Assembly (NCBI GenBank): GCA_035771175.1 | Contig: CM069596.1 | Coordinates: 9,350,001 to 9,414,000, forward strand | DNA: 64,000 bases | Source: Paratinospora sagittata | Lineage: Eukaryota > Streptophyta > Magnoliopsida > Ranunculales > Menispermaceae | Reading direction: 5' to 3' | Shown here: in pieces, positions 44,825 to 58,300 of the stretch | Numbering within the stretch: position 1 is the first letter of the stretch | Layout of the letters: each line of letters starts with the position of its first letter | Program-made: the position numbers and the translations under genes | Notes under the pieces: generated by a model | The model's database searches: none | What the model was told of the DNA's origin: nothing | The model's input: only the letters and a program-made list of their open reading frames with translations

Positions 44825-46318
44825 AGTAGAAAGAAGCTTGTTGTGAATCCCCAAAGAATAGCAAATGGTGAAATTTGTCTCGTATTTTTACTGAGTTTTC
44901 TCTGTTACAAGAGTAAATGATGTGGAAACGGATGTCATTTTGATACAATACTCCGAAGTTCCTTGTCTTTTTTTTTCAGTAGACTACTTTTCACATTGAA
45001 TGCAGCATTTATACATTAGAAGGTAAATTTCTTGGACATAAGGCTTGCAGATATCATTTCTTTTGGTTGGGGATTATATTAGAGGGAACAAAACTATTGT
45101 GTAATGTTGATTAAATTGAATACATTACTGAAAATATTTTGCAAAGTTGATCTGTTGGCCTAATCTTGAGCTGTGGAATTAAGAATATTCAAGAGATTGT
45201 TGAAGTGGTTAAGACTGCTTGGCGAGGAGGGCCAATTCTAATGAAAATATTCTTTATTGCCCAAAAAAGTGGTAACTCTTGGGTTTCCATACAAGAGCGC
45301 TGCATGTTAGATTGGAAATTATTTGCAATGTTATATCCAAATAATACAAAATTAGAAAAAAAATGAAAAAAAGAAAAAAAAGAATTGTGAAATTCAACTG
45401 TATATGATGTATAAGCCAAAATTCTTTAACGATGGCATATTATTTTTATCATAAAATTTTAAATTATTTAATATTTTTTATTATAAAATTATTAAAAAAA
45501 TTTATATAAAAAAATAAAACACTAAAAGATTTTTTTTTATAATGTTAGTAAATATAAGACTTATTTTTAAAATCTTTTTTTTTCCTGTAATTTTCAGCCT
45601 TCATTTATTTTATTTTTCTTGGTAACTTAGAACTTTCAGCCCCTGCCTCTTTTATTATTATTTTTTATTTTTTTCTAATAACTTTTAATCTCCTTTTATT
45701 TATAAACAAAATATTCCATGAAACCACACACTCTGAAATCGAATCATAAAAAAATAAAAAAATAAAAAAAAAAGGCGGCCAGCCAAGTAAGAAGGGTCAA
45801 TAGACAATAGGCCAAAAGGTCCAAAGATGCTTTTCCAACAGAAAGGGTTGGCAATCAACAGAGAACAATTATAAAATGTGCTTTCCTAAATTGCATCTTT
45901 ACGTGCATACATACATATATAAATAAGGAGAAATGCTTCTTTTAGTTTTTTTGCTTATTGATTTTTCGGTATCCGTTAGTGTCCTCCTTCCGTTTAGGAC
46001 GAGAGTAATTCATCTGAGTTCGGTAGTTCAAAGAGTACAGACTTTCCTTCCCAATCAAGAGAAATATTTTTACTATCTAAAAATTATATCCAAAACGATA
46101 TTCATATTGACGTAGTGTATGATAATTTGAAGGTTTTTATTTTTTATTTTTTATTTGATGATGTAGTGATATGATATATTATCGGTTTAAATATAAATTT
46201 ACATAAGAATTGTTTTAGCAGTCCTTATAAATAAATTATAAGCAGTCCTTGCCATCTGCATACATTTTTCTACTTCCAAAAAAATTCTGCGTAGTGAGAG
46301 GAGAGAGAGAAGAGGAAG
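44825..46318 (+). other. SAP18 3' region and upstream region of the C2 gene
   Basis: No supported ORF. The SAP18 3'-UTR should occupy the first few hundred bases; no clear polyadenylation site was chosen. The middle (45370-45780) is very A/T-rich. TATATAAATAAGG at ~45914 is the best TATA-like box for the C2 gene, about 400 nt before its ATG; the leader just before the ATG is GAGAGAGAAGAGGAAG. Confidence 0.5.
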
Positions 46319-49300
46319 ATGCCGCCAGGAACGCTTCAAGTTCTTCTGGTCAGCGCCAAAGGTCTTGAAAACACCGATTTCCACGGTACGTACAATATAT
46401 GCTCTTCTCTTCTCCGTCTCTTTTAATTTCCTTTCTTCCTCAAATCGATCCATCTTCTTCTTCTTCTTCTTTAAATCTTTTGTTAATACTTGCGTTCTCG
46501 GTGATCGGGAATTTGTGTGTATTAATTACAATTACAAGATCGCATCGCATGATAATAATTACTTTGTTTCCTGCTTCGAGTTCGATTGATTCAATCCTGT
46601 TCAAAAGCACTAGTACTTGTTGATCATTCAATCGTTTTCATCAATATAATCCGAGTGGAATCGGAATTGATCAGTTTGAAGGTCGTTGTGGCTGGACCGA
46701 ACTGGAGTCTTGGTTTTCGATGAGCATCTTAGATCATTCTGGTTTCGCTGATCAATCTCTGAATTTTGCAACATATATAATTCATCCGTATTATCTTTTT
46801 TTTTTCTTAAATGTTTGTATCTCTTCAATCTCTTTCTTTAGAAGATAAATCCATACAACCTTTTTTATACACGGTAGACTTGAGAATCCCGAATCTTATG
46901 CTGTAGTATGTAATATGTATATATTTGTTATTATGATTACTAATCTAGTAAAAATAAATAAACTTTTTGAGCCTTTTTTTATTTTTGAAATACAAATGAT
47001 TGTAAATTATTAATTTTTCTTGAACATATATTATAATACATTATTTGAAAAGATTATTAATTAGTGTATAAACATAGGGGTCTCATATGCTGTTGAAATG
47101 GTGTTACTTCTTAATCTTGTCACAAATCTGATTGCTGTTACCATCTAGTTTGAACATTTTTTTTTTTGTGCCTTTTCTCTAGTTTGAATAAATGAAATTG
47201 GCTCAATGATAGAATGCACGCTACGAAGATGTAGGATTAAATTGTTGACCGTGACTGGGCCTCACTCATAAAGTGGCCACAATTACGGGTCTCAAACTAC
47301 GTAAAGTAATGTCAATTATTATCTCTACCAACTCCACTAATCAAATTGATCAATTATTATAACCACCAACTTCATATGTGATGGAGGGAAAGAAGACAAT
47401 ACATCTATAAAAGTCTCTAAGTCCATTCTTTATAAGATATATGAAATAGCCTATGAATTTCATCATCAAGGTAGAGACTAAGGACTTAGAAGATGTTGGG
47501 GTCCACCTCAAGGTGGGCAGCCAACCATTCTTGAAGAAACATGGGCGGCTGAACTGCATGAACGTCAACAATTCACGTGGGCTGCATGTGAACAAAGCAA
47601 GATTCACGTGGGTTGATCAATAAATTACGAAAATACCTATGTTTTTAGCTCTATAAATAGAGCATTAATTTCATTCTTCAAATTCATCTGAGAGAGATCA
47701 AATATTCAGAGAGATCTAATTCTAGAGATCTAGAGAGCCTCAAAGAGAGTTTCTTTGAGAAGAAAAAGTGTGAGCCAATTTGTGATGTGCTATCCACAAA
47801 TTGAAGATACATAGTTAGTGTATATTTGTGAGAGATCCACCGAAAGGTGACGTTTGTAATCCCATTTTTATAGTGGAAGTTTCTTTAAGCGGCCTACGGG
47901 TCCCGTGGTTTTTTACCTCATCTTTTAGAGGGTTTTCCACGCAAAAATCTTTGGTGTTATCTTTGCTGTATTTTTAGTTTGGAAAATTATCCTGGGATTG
48001 TAGAATTTATTTCTTTACAACCATCGATTTTCCCAACAAAGTGGTATCAGAGCCTGGGTCGTTTTCGGAAAAGGTACTGTTTATACATATATTACTATTT
48101 ACGTATACAGTACTCTTTTGTCGGCGGTCACTATTTAGAATAGTAGTACTATTTATAGAGTACTATTCACGGAGCACTATTCATAAGGGCATTATTTATA
48201 TAGTACTATTCACAAGGGTACTATTCACGTAGTACTATTCATCGCCGGAAATTCATCGCCGGAAAAGTGTCAAGTTCCGCGAAACCTGTTCATTGATGAC
48301 TCAAATGGAAGAGAGCACAGACAATATGTACACATGCAATATGATTAGGTTGACTGCATTTAATTATACAATTTGGAAGCCGAAGATGGAGGATCTTTTA
48401 TACATTAAAGATCTGTGGAAGCCGATTATAATGCCGAAGGAGGAAGCTGTGCCTACAACTTCAACAGATGACAAGACATCAAAAACAACCAGCACAGACG
48501 TTGACTGGGCCGTGCTGAACAGAAAGTGTGCTGCTCAAATTAGACAATGGATCGACAAGAGCATTTTCCAAAATTTTGCAAATGAACACGATGCTTACGT
48601 TCTTTGGCAAAAGTTGGAGACAATGTATGCGAGGACAACCGTACAGAATAAAGCTAATCTCATACGACGATTAGTCAATTTGAAGTATAAAGATGGAAGC
48701 AGCGTATCGGAACACATGAGTGAGTTCCAAGGCATTGTAGATCAACTCAACTCTATGATGATGATCGTAGATGACGAGCTACAAGCGTTGTTGTTGACGA
48801 GTTCTCTACCAAAAAGTTGGGACACTCTAGTTGTGTCAGTTAGTAACTCAGCTCCTGGCGGCAAGCTTACCATGGATATGGTAAAAGACAGAATGCTGAA
48901 CGAAGAGTCTCGACGAAAAGACAATGGATATACTCCTGAAAGTGAAGCACTTGTCATGGAAAAACAAGGCAAGCAAGAATGGCACGGAAGGAGTAAAAGC
49001 AGAAATCCTCGTAACCAAAGTCAGCAAAGAGGACGTTCAAAGTCCAGATCGTGGCATGACAAGAAGTGTCATCACTGCGGCAAGAAGTGTCGAAAGTTAA
49101 AGGCGGAACGATCCAGAAATCAAGAAGTAGAAACCCGAACAAATGACACCGCAACTCTCACTGAAGAAGTCGTCATTGTTCGAGATGCTGATTATGTCAA
49201 CCTTGCAAGTCAAGACTCTACATGGGTAGTTGACTCAGGCGCGTCCTACCATGTCACCTCACGACGAGATTTCTTCTCAGCCTACACGCAAGGTGATTTC

Positions 49301-52300
49301 GGACGAGTGAGGATGGGAAATGATGATGCATCCAAAATTATCGGCATCGGTAATATTTATTTAAAAACTAACCTTGGATACAGGTTACTCTTGAAAGATG
49401 TAAGGCATGTTCCAGATATCCGCCTCAATTTGATCTCCACTGGAATGCTTGATGACGATGGCTACAATAATAACTTTGGTGAAGGAAAATGGAAGCTCAC
49501 CAAAGGAAACTTGGTAGTAGCCAGAGGCAAGAAAGATGCATCGCTCTATCACACAGAAGCCAAGCTGTGTAAAGAAGAAGTAAATACAATAAGGAAAGAA
49601 GTGCCCACCGAGTTATGGCATAAACGGCTCGGCCACATGAGTGAAAAGGGTCTCAGAATTCTTTCCAAGAAGGAGCACTTGCCAGGAATGACAGGTACAT
49701 CTTTACGTACTTGTGTTGATTGTATTATGGGTAAACAACACATAGTTGCATTTCGTAGTTCCCCACCATCTAGAAAGGCAAATATTCTAGATTTAATACA
49801 CACAGATGTCTGTACAATGAGTTGTAAGACACTAGGAGGTGCTCATTATTTTGTGACTTTTATTGATGATCACTCTAGAAAAGTGTGGGCCTTTGCTTTG
49901 AAAACTAAAGATCAAGTGCAGGAAATTTTTAAGCAATTTCATGTAAAAGTTGAGAGAGAAACTGGCAGACGTTTGAAGTGTGTACGATCAGACAATGGCG
50001 GTGAGTATCGCGGATCATTCGAGGAGTACTGTAGAAGTTTCGGCATCAGGCTGGAAAAATCGGTACCAAAGACACCTCAACACAACGGTGTCGCAGAGAG
50101 GATGAACAGAACCATCTGTGAAAGAGTCAGATGTATGCTCTCAAATGCAAAACTGCCAAACTCCTATTGGGGGGAGGCAATGAGGACAGCAGTTGATTTA
50201 ATCAACCTTTCTCCATCAGTTCCACTGAACTACGACGTACTAGAAAAGGTTTGGACGGGGAAAGACGTTTCTTACAAACACTTGAAAGTATTTGGCTGCA
50301 GAGCATTTGTTCACATCCCTATTGACGAAAGGTCCAAGCTGGATGGAAAAGGGAAGCAGTGTATCTTTATGGGATATTCCCATGAAGAATTCAGCTACAG
50401 ACTTTGGGATCCTGTCAACAAAAAGATTGTCAGAAGCAGAGACGTAGTGTTTCTTGAAGATCAGACGATCGAAGATTTTCAGAAACCTGAGAAGCCACAA
50501 TCAGAAGAACTTCCAGTTAATCTGAAACCAGTCTCTTCATCAACAAATTCAGATGACAAGGGAGCTGCACCAGATACTGATGATGATGTTCCACCAGCTC
50601 AAAGTTCAGAACCAGAACAAGTTCCTGAACAAGTCCAACCAGAAGCACAGCTAAGGAGATCCACCAGAGAGCGACAACCAAGTCAAAGATATCCTCCTAG
50701 CGACTATGTGATGCTTACTGACGGGGGAGAACCAGAGAGCTATACTGAAGCTATCACTGACCAACATAAGACTGAGTGGATGAAAGCCATGCAGGAAGAA
50801 ATGAAATCTCTGCATGAGAACCACACATTTGACTTGGTGAAATTACCGCAGGGAAAGAAAGCCCTCAATAATAAGTGGGTGTACAGAATCAAAAGCGAAG
50901 AAGGTAGCTCGCAATCTCGATACAAAGCAAGATTGGTTGTGAAAGGGTTCGGACAGAAGAAAGGCGTTGACTTCGATGAAATCTTCTCACCGGTGGTAAA
51001 AATGTCTTCAATCCGAGTTGTTCTTGGCTTGGCAGCTAGTCTTAATCTGGAGGTTGAACAACTTGATGTAAAAACCGCATTTTTACACGGTGATCTTGAC
51101 GAGGAAATCTATATGGAGCAGCCCGAAGGTTTCCAAGTCAAAAGAAAAGAGAAGCTGGTATGCAGGCTAAAGAAAAGTCTGTACGACTTGAAACAGGCAC
51201 CGAGGCAGTGGTATAAAAAGTTCGACTCATTCATGGAGGAAAAAGAGTACAACCGAACGACAGCTGATCACTGCGTCTTCATCAAGAAATTCTCTGATGG
51301 TGATTTTATTATTCTTTTGCTTTATGTTGATGATATGTTAATTGTAGGCCAAGATATTGGTAAGATTAACACGTTGAAGAAAGAGTTGAGCAAGTCTTTT
51401 GCAATGAAAGACTTAGGACCCGCAAAGCAAATCCTTGGCATGAAGATTGTTCGTGACAGGAAGAACAAGAGACTTTGGCTATCTCAAGAAAAGTATATTG
51501 AGAAAGTTTTAGAGCGGTTCAACATGAGCAAAGCTAAACCTGTTAGTTCTCCACTGGCAAGCCACTTCAAGCTTAATTCGAGCCAGTGTCCTTCAAGCGA
51601 AGAGGAGAAATCAGAGATGAGCAAGGTGCCCTATGCATCGGTAGTTGGCAGTCTAATGTACGCTATGGTATGCACCAGACCAGACATTGCTCATGCTGTT
51701 GGTGTTGTGAGCCGATTTCTATCAAATCCTGGAAAGGAACACTGGACAGCAGTCAAATGGATACTCAGGTATCTTAGAGGTACTTCTAGTCATTGTTTAT
51801 GTTTTGGTAATGGTAAATCTGTATTAGAAGGATTTACAGATTCAGATATGGCTGGCGACGTGGATACGAGAAAGTCGATATCCGGGTACCTAATAACATT
51901 TGCAGGGGGAGCTGTCTCATGGCAATCACGATTACAAAAGTGTATTGCCTTAAGTACCACAGAAGCAGAGTACATTGCAATCACTGAAGGTTGTAAGGAG
52001 ATCTTGTGGATGAAAAAGTTCCTACAAGAATTGCATCAGAACCAAGGAAATTATGTTCTTTATTGCGACAGTCAGAGCGCAATTCACCTCAGTAAGAACT
52101 CAACTTTCCATTCAAGGTCCAAGCACATCGACGTGAGGTATCATTGGATTCGTGATGTGTTGGAAAATAAACTGCTGCAAGTTGAGAAGATCCACACTAA
52201 TGACAACGGAGCAGATATGATGACGAAGTCCCTAACCAGAGAAAAGCTTGCTATCTGCAGAGAGATTGCAGGTGTGGAGGAGCCCTGTTCCACATGAGGT

Positions 52301-55300
52301 GGAGGGGGAGATTTGTTGGGGTCCACCTCAAGGTGGGCAGCCAACCATTCTTGAAGAAACATGGGCGGCTGAACTGCATGAACGTCAACAATTCACGTGG
52401 GCTGCATGTGAACAAAGCAAGATTCACGTGGGTTGATCAATAAATTACGAAAATACCTATGTTTTTAGCTCTATAAATAGAGCATTAATTTCATTCTTCA
52501 AATTCATCTGAGAGAGATCAAATATTCAGAGAGATCTAATTCTAGAGATCTAGAGAGCCTCAAAGAGAGTTTCTTTGAGAAGAAAAAGTGTGAGCCAATT
52601 TGTGATGTGCTATCCACAAATTGAAGATACATAGTTAGTGTATATTTGTGAGAGATCCACCGAAAGGTGACGTTTGTAATCCCATTTTTATAGTGGAAGT
52701 TTCTTTAAGCGGCCTACGGGTCCCGTGGTTTTTTACCTCATCTTTTAGAGGGTTTTCCACGCAAAAATCTTTGGTGTTATCTTTGCTGTATTTTTAGTTT
52801 GGAAAATTATCCTGGGATTGTAGAATTTATTTCTTTACAACCATCGATTTTCTCAACAAAAGACATATATCAAGTAATACACTTCAATATGGTTGAAGTA
52901 TGATTTGTTTTCTAATTTTAAATCTTTCAATTGGTATCAAAGAACTCGTTGTGATTATGGAAAAATGAATACATTAAGTTATTCCAGCATGTCGTTAGTC
53001 ATGGTTTAACCTTTTATTAATTACAGTGTTTGGCTTAAAATTCATGCAAATATTTATATTCATAGATTTATTTATCATAGATTCTTTAAATAAATTTATG
53101 TTGCTGGTTTATTTATAAATTTATATTGTTGTTTCTGCAACATGAAATTGGGAAGAAGATGAATAGTAATTTAAATTTTATTATTAAAACGAAAAAAGGA
53201 AAAATGGGCGTATTTTCTCTCAACTTTAGAGAATTAAAGTCAACAAAAGGACAAACGTTTTTTTTGTCTTTGGTGTATTTTAAGGATAAGTTATAGCCCC
53301 ATAAATATATATTTGTATATATTTTTTTTTCCTCTTAGTATTGCTTCCTTTGCAAGCAACAAAAGATTTTAGTGGTTTTATTTTATTCTTGTTAATCTTC
53401 ACCGTTGAATCTTTTATATGAAAATGAATGATATACAGTGGTTTTTGGAAACAATTTTGAACTAAGACCCATACTATTTTGTTGTGATCTTTACATCCAT
53501 TCGATTAGATTTCTCAGATCCATGATGCATGATCTAGATCTATGATGCTACTTGATATTGAATCTAGACCGTAGAAAGTAGATGTATCCTTAAAAATGAA
53601 CATAGATCATGATTTTGGTTAACTCATGATCTGTGACCTAGGGTTGATTCTCATAAATTTTACATCTATACAGTCAACTTTACTGTATAAGTTCATTATA
53701 ATACAGATCTGTGATTTTGTGATTGATGTAATCTTAGCCCTTGAATTTATATGATTAGGTAAGAGTCATAGATCATAAATCTGAAAATATCATGAACTGT
53801 AACCCATGTTATGTTTTCCTGATCTATAAATCTATACGGTTTAATTATATCATAAGGATACAAAATCACACAGATATAACAATTGCATATAGCTAAATCT
53901 TGACCCTCCGGTTAACTTTGGTCAAGATGAGCATGTTATGATCTAATACAACAAAAATGATGAACTGTGATATTTTAATATGATGATTCAATCTATAAGG
54001 TTATTTTTCTTAGAATCATGCTATACATCATGAATCTGTGTTGTTTCTTTAAATGTGATATATACCGTTCATTTTATTGTTGTAAATATCATTGGGTTAT
54101 AATCTGTTTTCCAAAATGTGTTGAACAGTAACCTATAGTATTTTTTTGGCTGGTCTTTTCATCTATACAAACAAATCATGCATATGGATCTTGTAATAGA
54201 CACATGCAGTATATTAATTGGGTAGACATAAAAATAAATTAATCATGTCTTTGTGTCTAAGTTTAAATGCATGATATTTGGTTAAAATGTCATGTGCAAT
54301 TTTTCATATAATTATTTCTTGAGAGTAGTCACAACATCTTATGATTTAATTTATCACGTGATTTAATACACATATATATATGACATCATACAATTACAAT
54401 TATTTTGTTAAACAATTGTTAGGCCCCACTGGGAAAATGATTGGTTTAATGATTTAATTGGAATAAAATGGTAAATACACATCATGTTTAAGAATTCTCT
54501 TATACCAACAGGAAAAAAAAATTCTTTTTATTTTGATGTATGTATTTTGCTAGTCTTATTAATAAAGACAATATAAATTTATGTGTGAAAGTGACCTTTG
54601 CCCATAGGGGGGTTGGAATTTATGTTATTCATTGAATTTAACATTCGGTATGCAATATTTTTCTTCGAAGCATTAATAAAGTACCTCTGTATGCAACACT
54701 ATCTTCTATTCAACAATATGATTCTTCCCGTGTTCCTATTTTAAGTGGTGATAATTTTCCTGACTGGAAAGACAAAATTCTATTACACAGCATGTACGGA
54801 CATTGACCTGGCGCTCCGTGTTGATGAGCCACCAATGGCAATGAAATCCAGTAGTTCAAAAGAATGCCTATGAAAAATGGGAGCTATCTAATCACATAAG
54901 CTTAATGGTGATTAAATCTCACATTTCTAAAAGTATTCGGGCTTCAATTCCTGAATGCACCAAGGCTACTGACTTTCTCAAAGCAGTAGAGAAGCAATTT
55001 GTTACTTTTGATAAAGCCTTGCGCGAGCACCTTATTAAGAAAACTTACTGGAATGAAATATGATAACTACAAAAATATGAGGGCATATATTATGGAAATG
55101 AGGGACATTAGACAATTTGAGGTTGAATTCTCTTTCTGAGGAGGATGGGCCATTTCAAATTTCATACAACACACATAAGGATAAATGGATAGTAAATGAA
55201 TTACTTTCCATGTGTATTCAAGAAGAAGGGAGACTAAAGCATGAAAAGGTTAAAAGTGCTCATTTAACCACCCGTAATAAAGGAAATGATAAGAAAAATA

Positions 55301-58300
55301 AAGGTGAATTTTTCAAAAGGAATAAGAAGCCTATGAAGAAAGAAGGCTATAAAGTTTCTTGTTTCTTTTGCAAGAAAAAGGGACACCTAAAGAAAGATTA
55401 TCTTAGATATAAGAAGTGGCTTGAAAACAAAGGTATACAATTCTCTTTTGTATGTTTTAAATCTCATTTAATTGATGTTCCTAATAATACATGGTGGATT
55501 GATTTTGGTACTACAATTCATGTTGCCAATGTCATGCATGGATTTCAGAACCTAAGGGCTCCAAAACCTCGTGAACAAAACATCTATTCTGGAAACATGA
55601 TATGTTTGAAGGTTGAGGCCGTTGGAACCTTTAAACTAGTTTTGAAATTTGGTTTTCAATTAGATTTGGTAGAAACTTAATTTTAGTTTCCAAACTAGTA
55701 CCTTTTGGCTTTAAATTTGTATTTGAGAATTCCATGTTTCAATTATTTAAAAATAATGTTTTGGTTGGCAAGGAATTTTGAATGATGGTTTGTATAAACT
55801 TCTTTTGGACTCCAATTATGAATGTACTTTAATGACATTATATGTCACGACACCCCTGATGTAGGCAGACGTCATGACCGGCACAGTGTACTATACATTA
55901 TATATATCCATATATAATATACAATACACTATCAGCCTCAACAGACATTCACAATAATTTCCAAAATTTTTAGAAATTTTGACAGCATCACCCCATAAAA
56001 TGGACATTTCACATTTTTTCTTGATATACCATAAATCAAATCATATATATATATATACTCATTCACAATATCTATTCGTGTCATTCGTTCCACAATAAAT
56101 AATCCTCCCAATATCACAAGTACTTCATAACCCAAAATGTTCAAATACTATTAATTTCTCAAGCCATTTCATCCACCGTGATCATATAATTAAATATATC
56201 ATCATTAAACACTTCATAATCCAAATAACAAAATCCATATTCCCATTCAACCCAACTATGTGATAGTATATAAATAATAATGTGATAATTATACTTATCA
56301 AAATAAAGAAAAGTAACCCATATCCTCATACATATATATATATCAGACGAATGCAATCACGTGATTATCACTCACAGATTTTTCCTTTTCCCTTCGACTC
56401 GCTACATAAAATATTGAAGGAAATGGAGTGAGCAATTAACAAGCTCAGTGAATATATCTCTTGATATGACAATCATATGAATTTAGGGAAACATGACATT
56501 TAAAATCATTTAAAACAATTATTAAACACATTCATCATTCAACGAATATTTCATACATGCCAACAACATATATTTCATGATTTTTCAAGAAAACAATGCA
56601 TCGTTTTCAACTAAAACCATAATCTCCCTCCTTCTCGTAATGGAACGGGTACGAACTCCTTATTATGCACCGATAAGGAGTCTATACTCGGACCTCACAT
56701 TACTCAATTCACAGTCATTTCAAGGATCTCCAATTCTTGTTAGGACAGACCTACTGACAATGAGGTTACGTATAACACTCATCCGGGTCTAATTCCTAAC
56801 GAAATGACACCAACTTGCCTTTGCAAGTCTCACATGCTCCAATGCTAAAAAAAATTATTTATGAATGCAAATTAAAACACAATGCAACAATATATACATA
56901 ACATATTTACATTCAAACATTTCATATATATATATATATATGTAATGTCATACAAGAACCAAATCAATAAAATATACTCATAGTACAAGACTTTCCAACT
57001 TAAATACAATCACCGTGACTTTTAAGTCCAGTTCCAATTTAAATCCAACTAACTCAACCTGTCACAACCACTCCATAATTTAATTTCATTTATTCATATC
57101 TATTTACATTCTGTGAATTTAGATTCCAACTCAATTTAGGACTCATAAGCAGTTGAAGAACTACTATTTCGTTTATCTGGTCAATCTAGATATTTTCACA
57201 AGAAAGAACAGTGAATATAGATTTTCAATTCATATTTTCACTAATTCTCAGTTTTATTTTTCTATTGGACATATATCAGTTTTATTAAAAATATAGTACA
57301 TTCCTAAAATTATTCTGTCCACATTGACACGTGTAAAATCAGTCATACTATCATTTTACTACCTTCAACAGGTATTTTACAAAGGTTTTACACGTTCACG
57401 AAGGTCACGAAAGTAAATTTTACTCACCAAAACCATATATTTAGTTACTAAAAATATTAAATCATATCCAAAAATCACAATCTTAGTATCGAAACGTCCG
57501 AAACTCAGTTCTCTACGATTCTATGATCTCAAACAGGAGTTTCACTGCATTCCAATTTCATTTTATTCATTGAAAATAATCACAGTACTGTTCACGACAC
57601 TGTTTATTAGAAACATATATAATTTTACTAAAATTGTCAAACGGTCTCCAAAAATCATGAAATTAGTGTCGATGGACTCACAACAGTCCATTCTACCATT
57701 TTATAGCCTTAAACTGGAGTTTCATCGAGTTTTAATATGATTCAAAATGTCTCCAATATAAACTCTAACTTCCAACAACCATAAAAATTTTAAATGAACA
57801 AATAAATGAAATCTAACCATATATTAGGGGCTTCTAGAGCCTAAGGAGTATTTTTCAACCCTTCGAGTAAATTTTCATTTAAGTCGGGTCAAAACCCTAA
57901 TTTTGAAAATACCGTAAAATGACTCCCATAGCGAAATTACTCCGAGAGACTCGTTACATCTAGCTTAACAATTAATCTCATGAAAAAGTAGAGTGAAAAT
58001 CACTTACGGCAAGTTTGATTTGGCTTTAAAACTTAAAAAACCCCTTCTTTCATCGTCTTTCCCTTCGTCTGCCTTTAAGAATGAAAATTTTAATTTTTTG
58101 ACGATAGAAATTAGAACAAAAAAAAAATATGATTCTTTGTGTTACTGTTTACGGTACTGTTCTATGAACATGACCCGCAAGTGAACAATAACCTTTTTTC
58201 ACTATTCATTTTCTTTATTTTTTGTTTATTATACGCTCAATACTTATCGAAAATACACGTTTTTATGTCAATGTTTATGTAAAAACATGTTCCGGACTCG

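Larger units (their letters stand above)
47494..52858 (+). mobile_element. Young Ty1/copia (Tnt1/Tork-like) retrotransposon, structurally complete
   Basis: 545-bp LTRs at 47494-48038 and 52314-52858, a tRNA-Met primer site, one long polyprotein ORF, and a polypurine tract. Flanking 5-mers GAAGA / AAAGA (one mismatch). It landed in the left LTR of the older copia. It is the only element here with an intact coding region; it may still move, subject to the zinc-knuckle defect. Confidence 0.97.

Noticed and set aside
45166..45419. ORFs of 66 and 76 codons on opposite strands between SAP18 and the C2 gene
   Set aside because: Overlapping complements with no recognisable domain and no splice or leader context.
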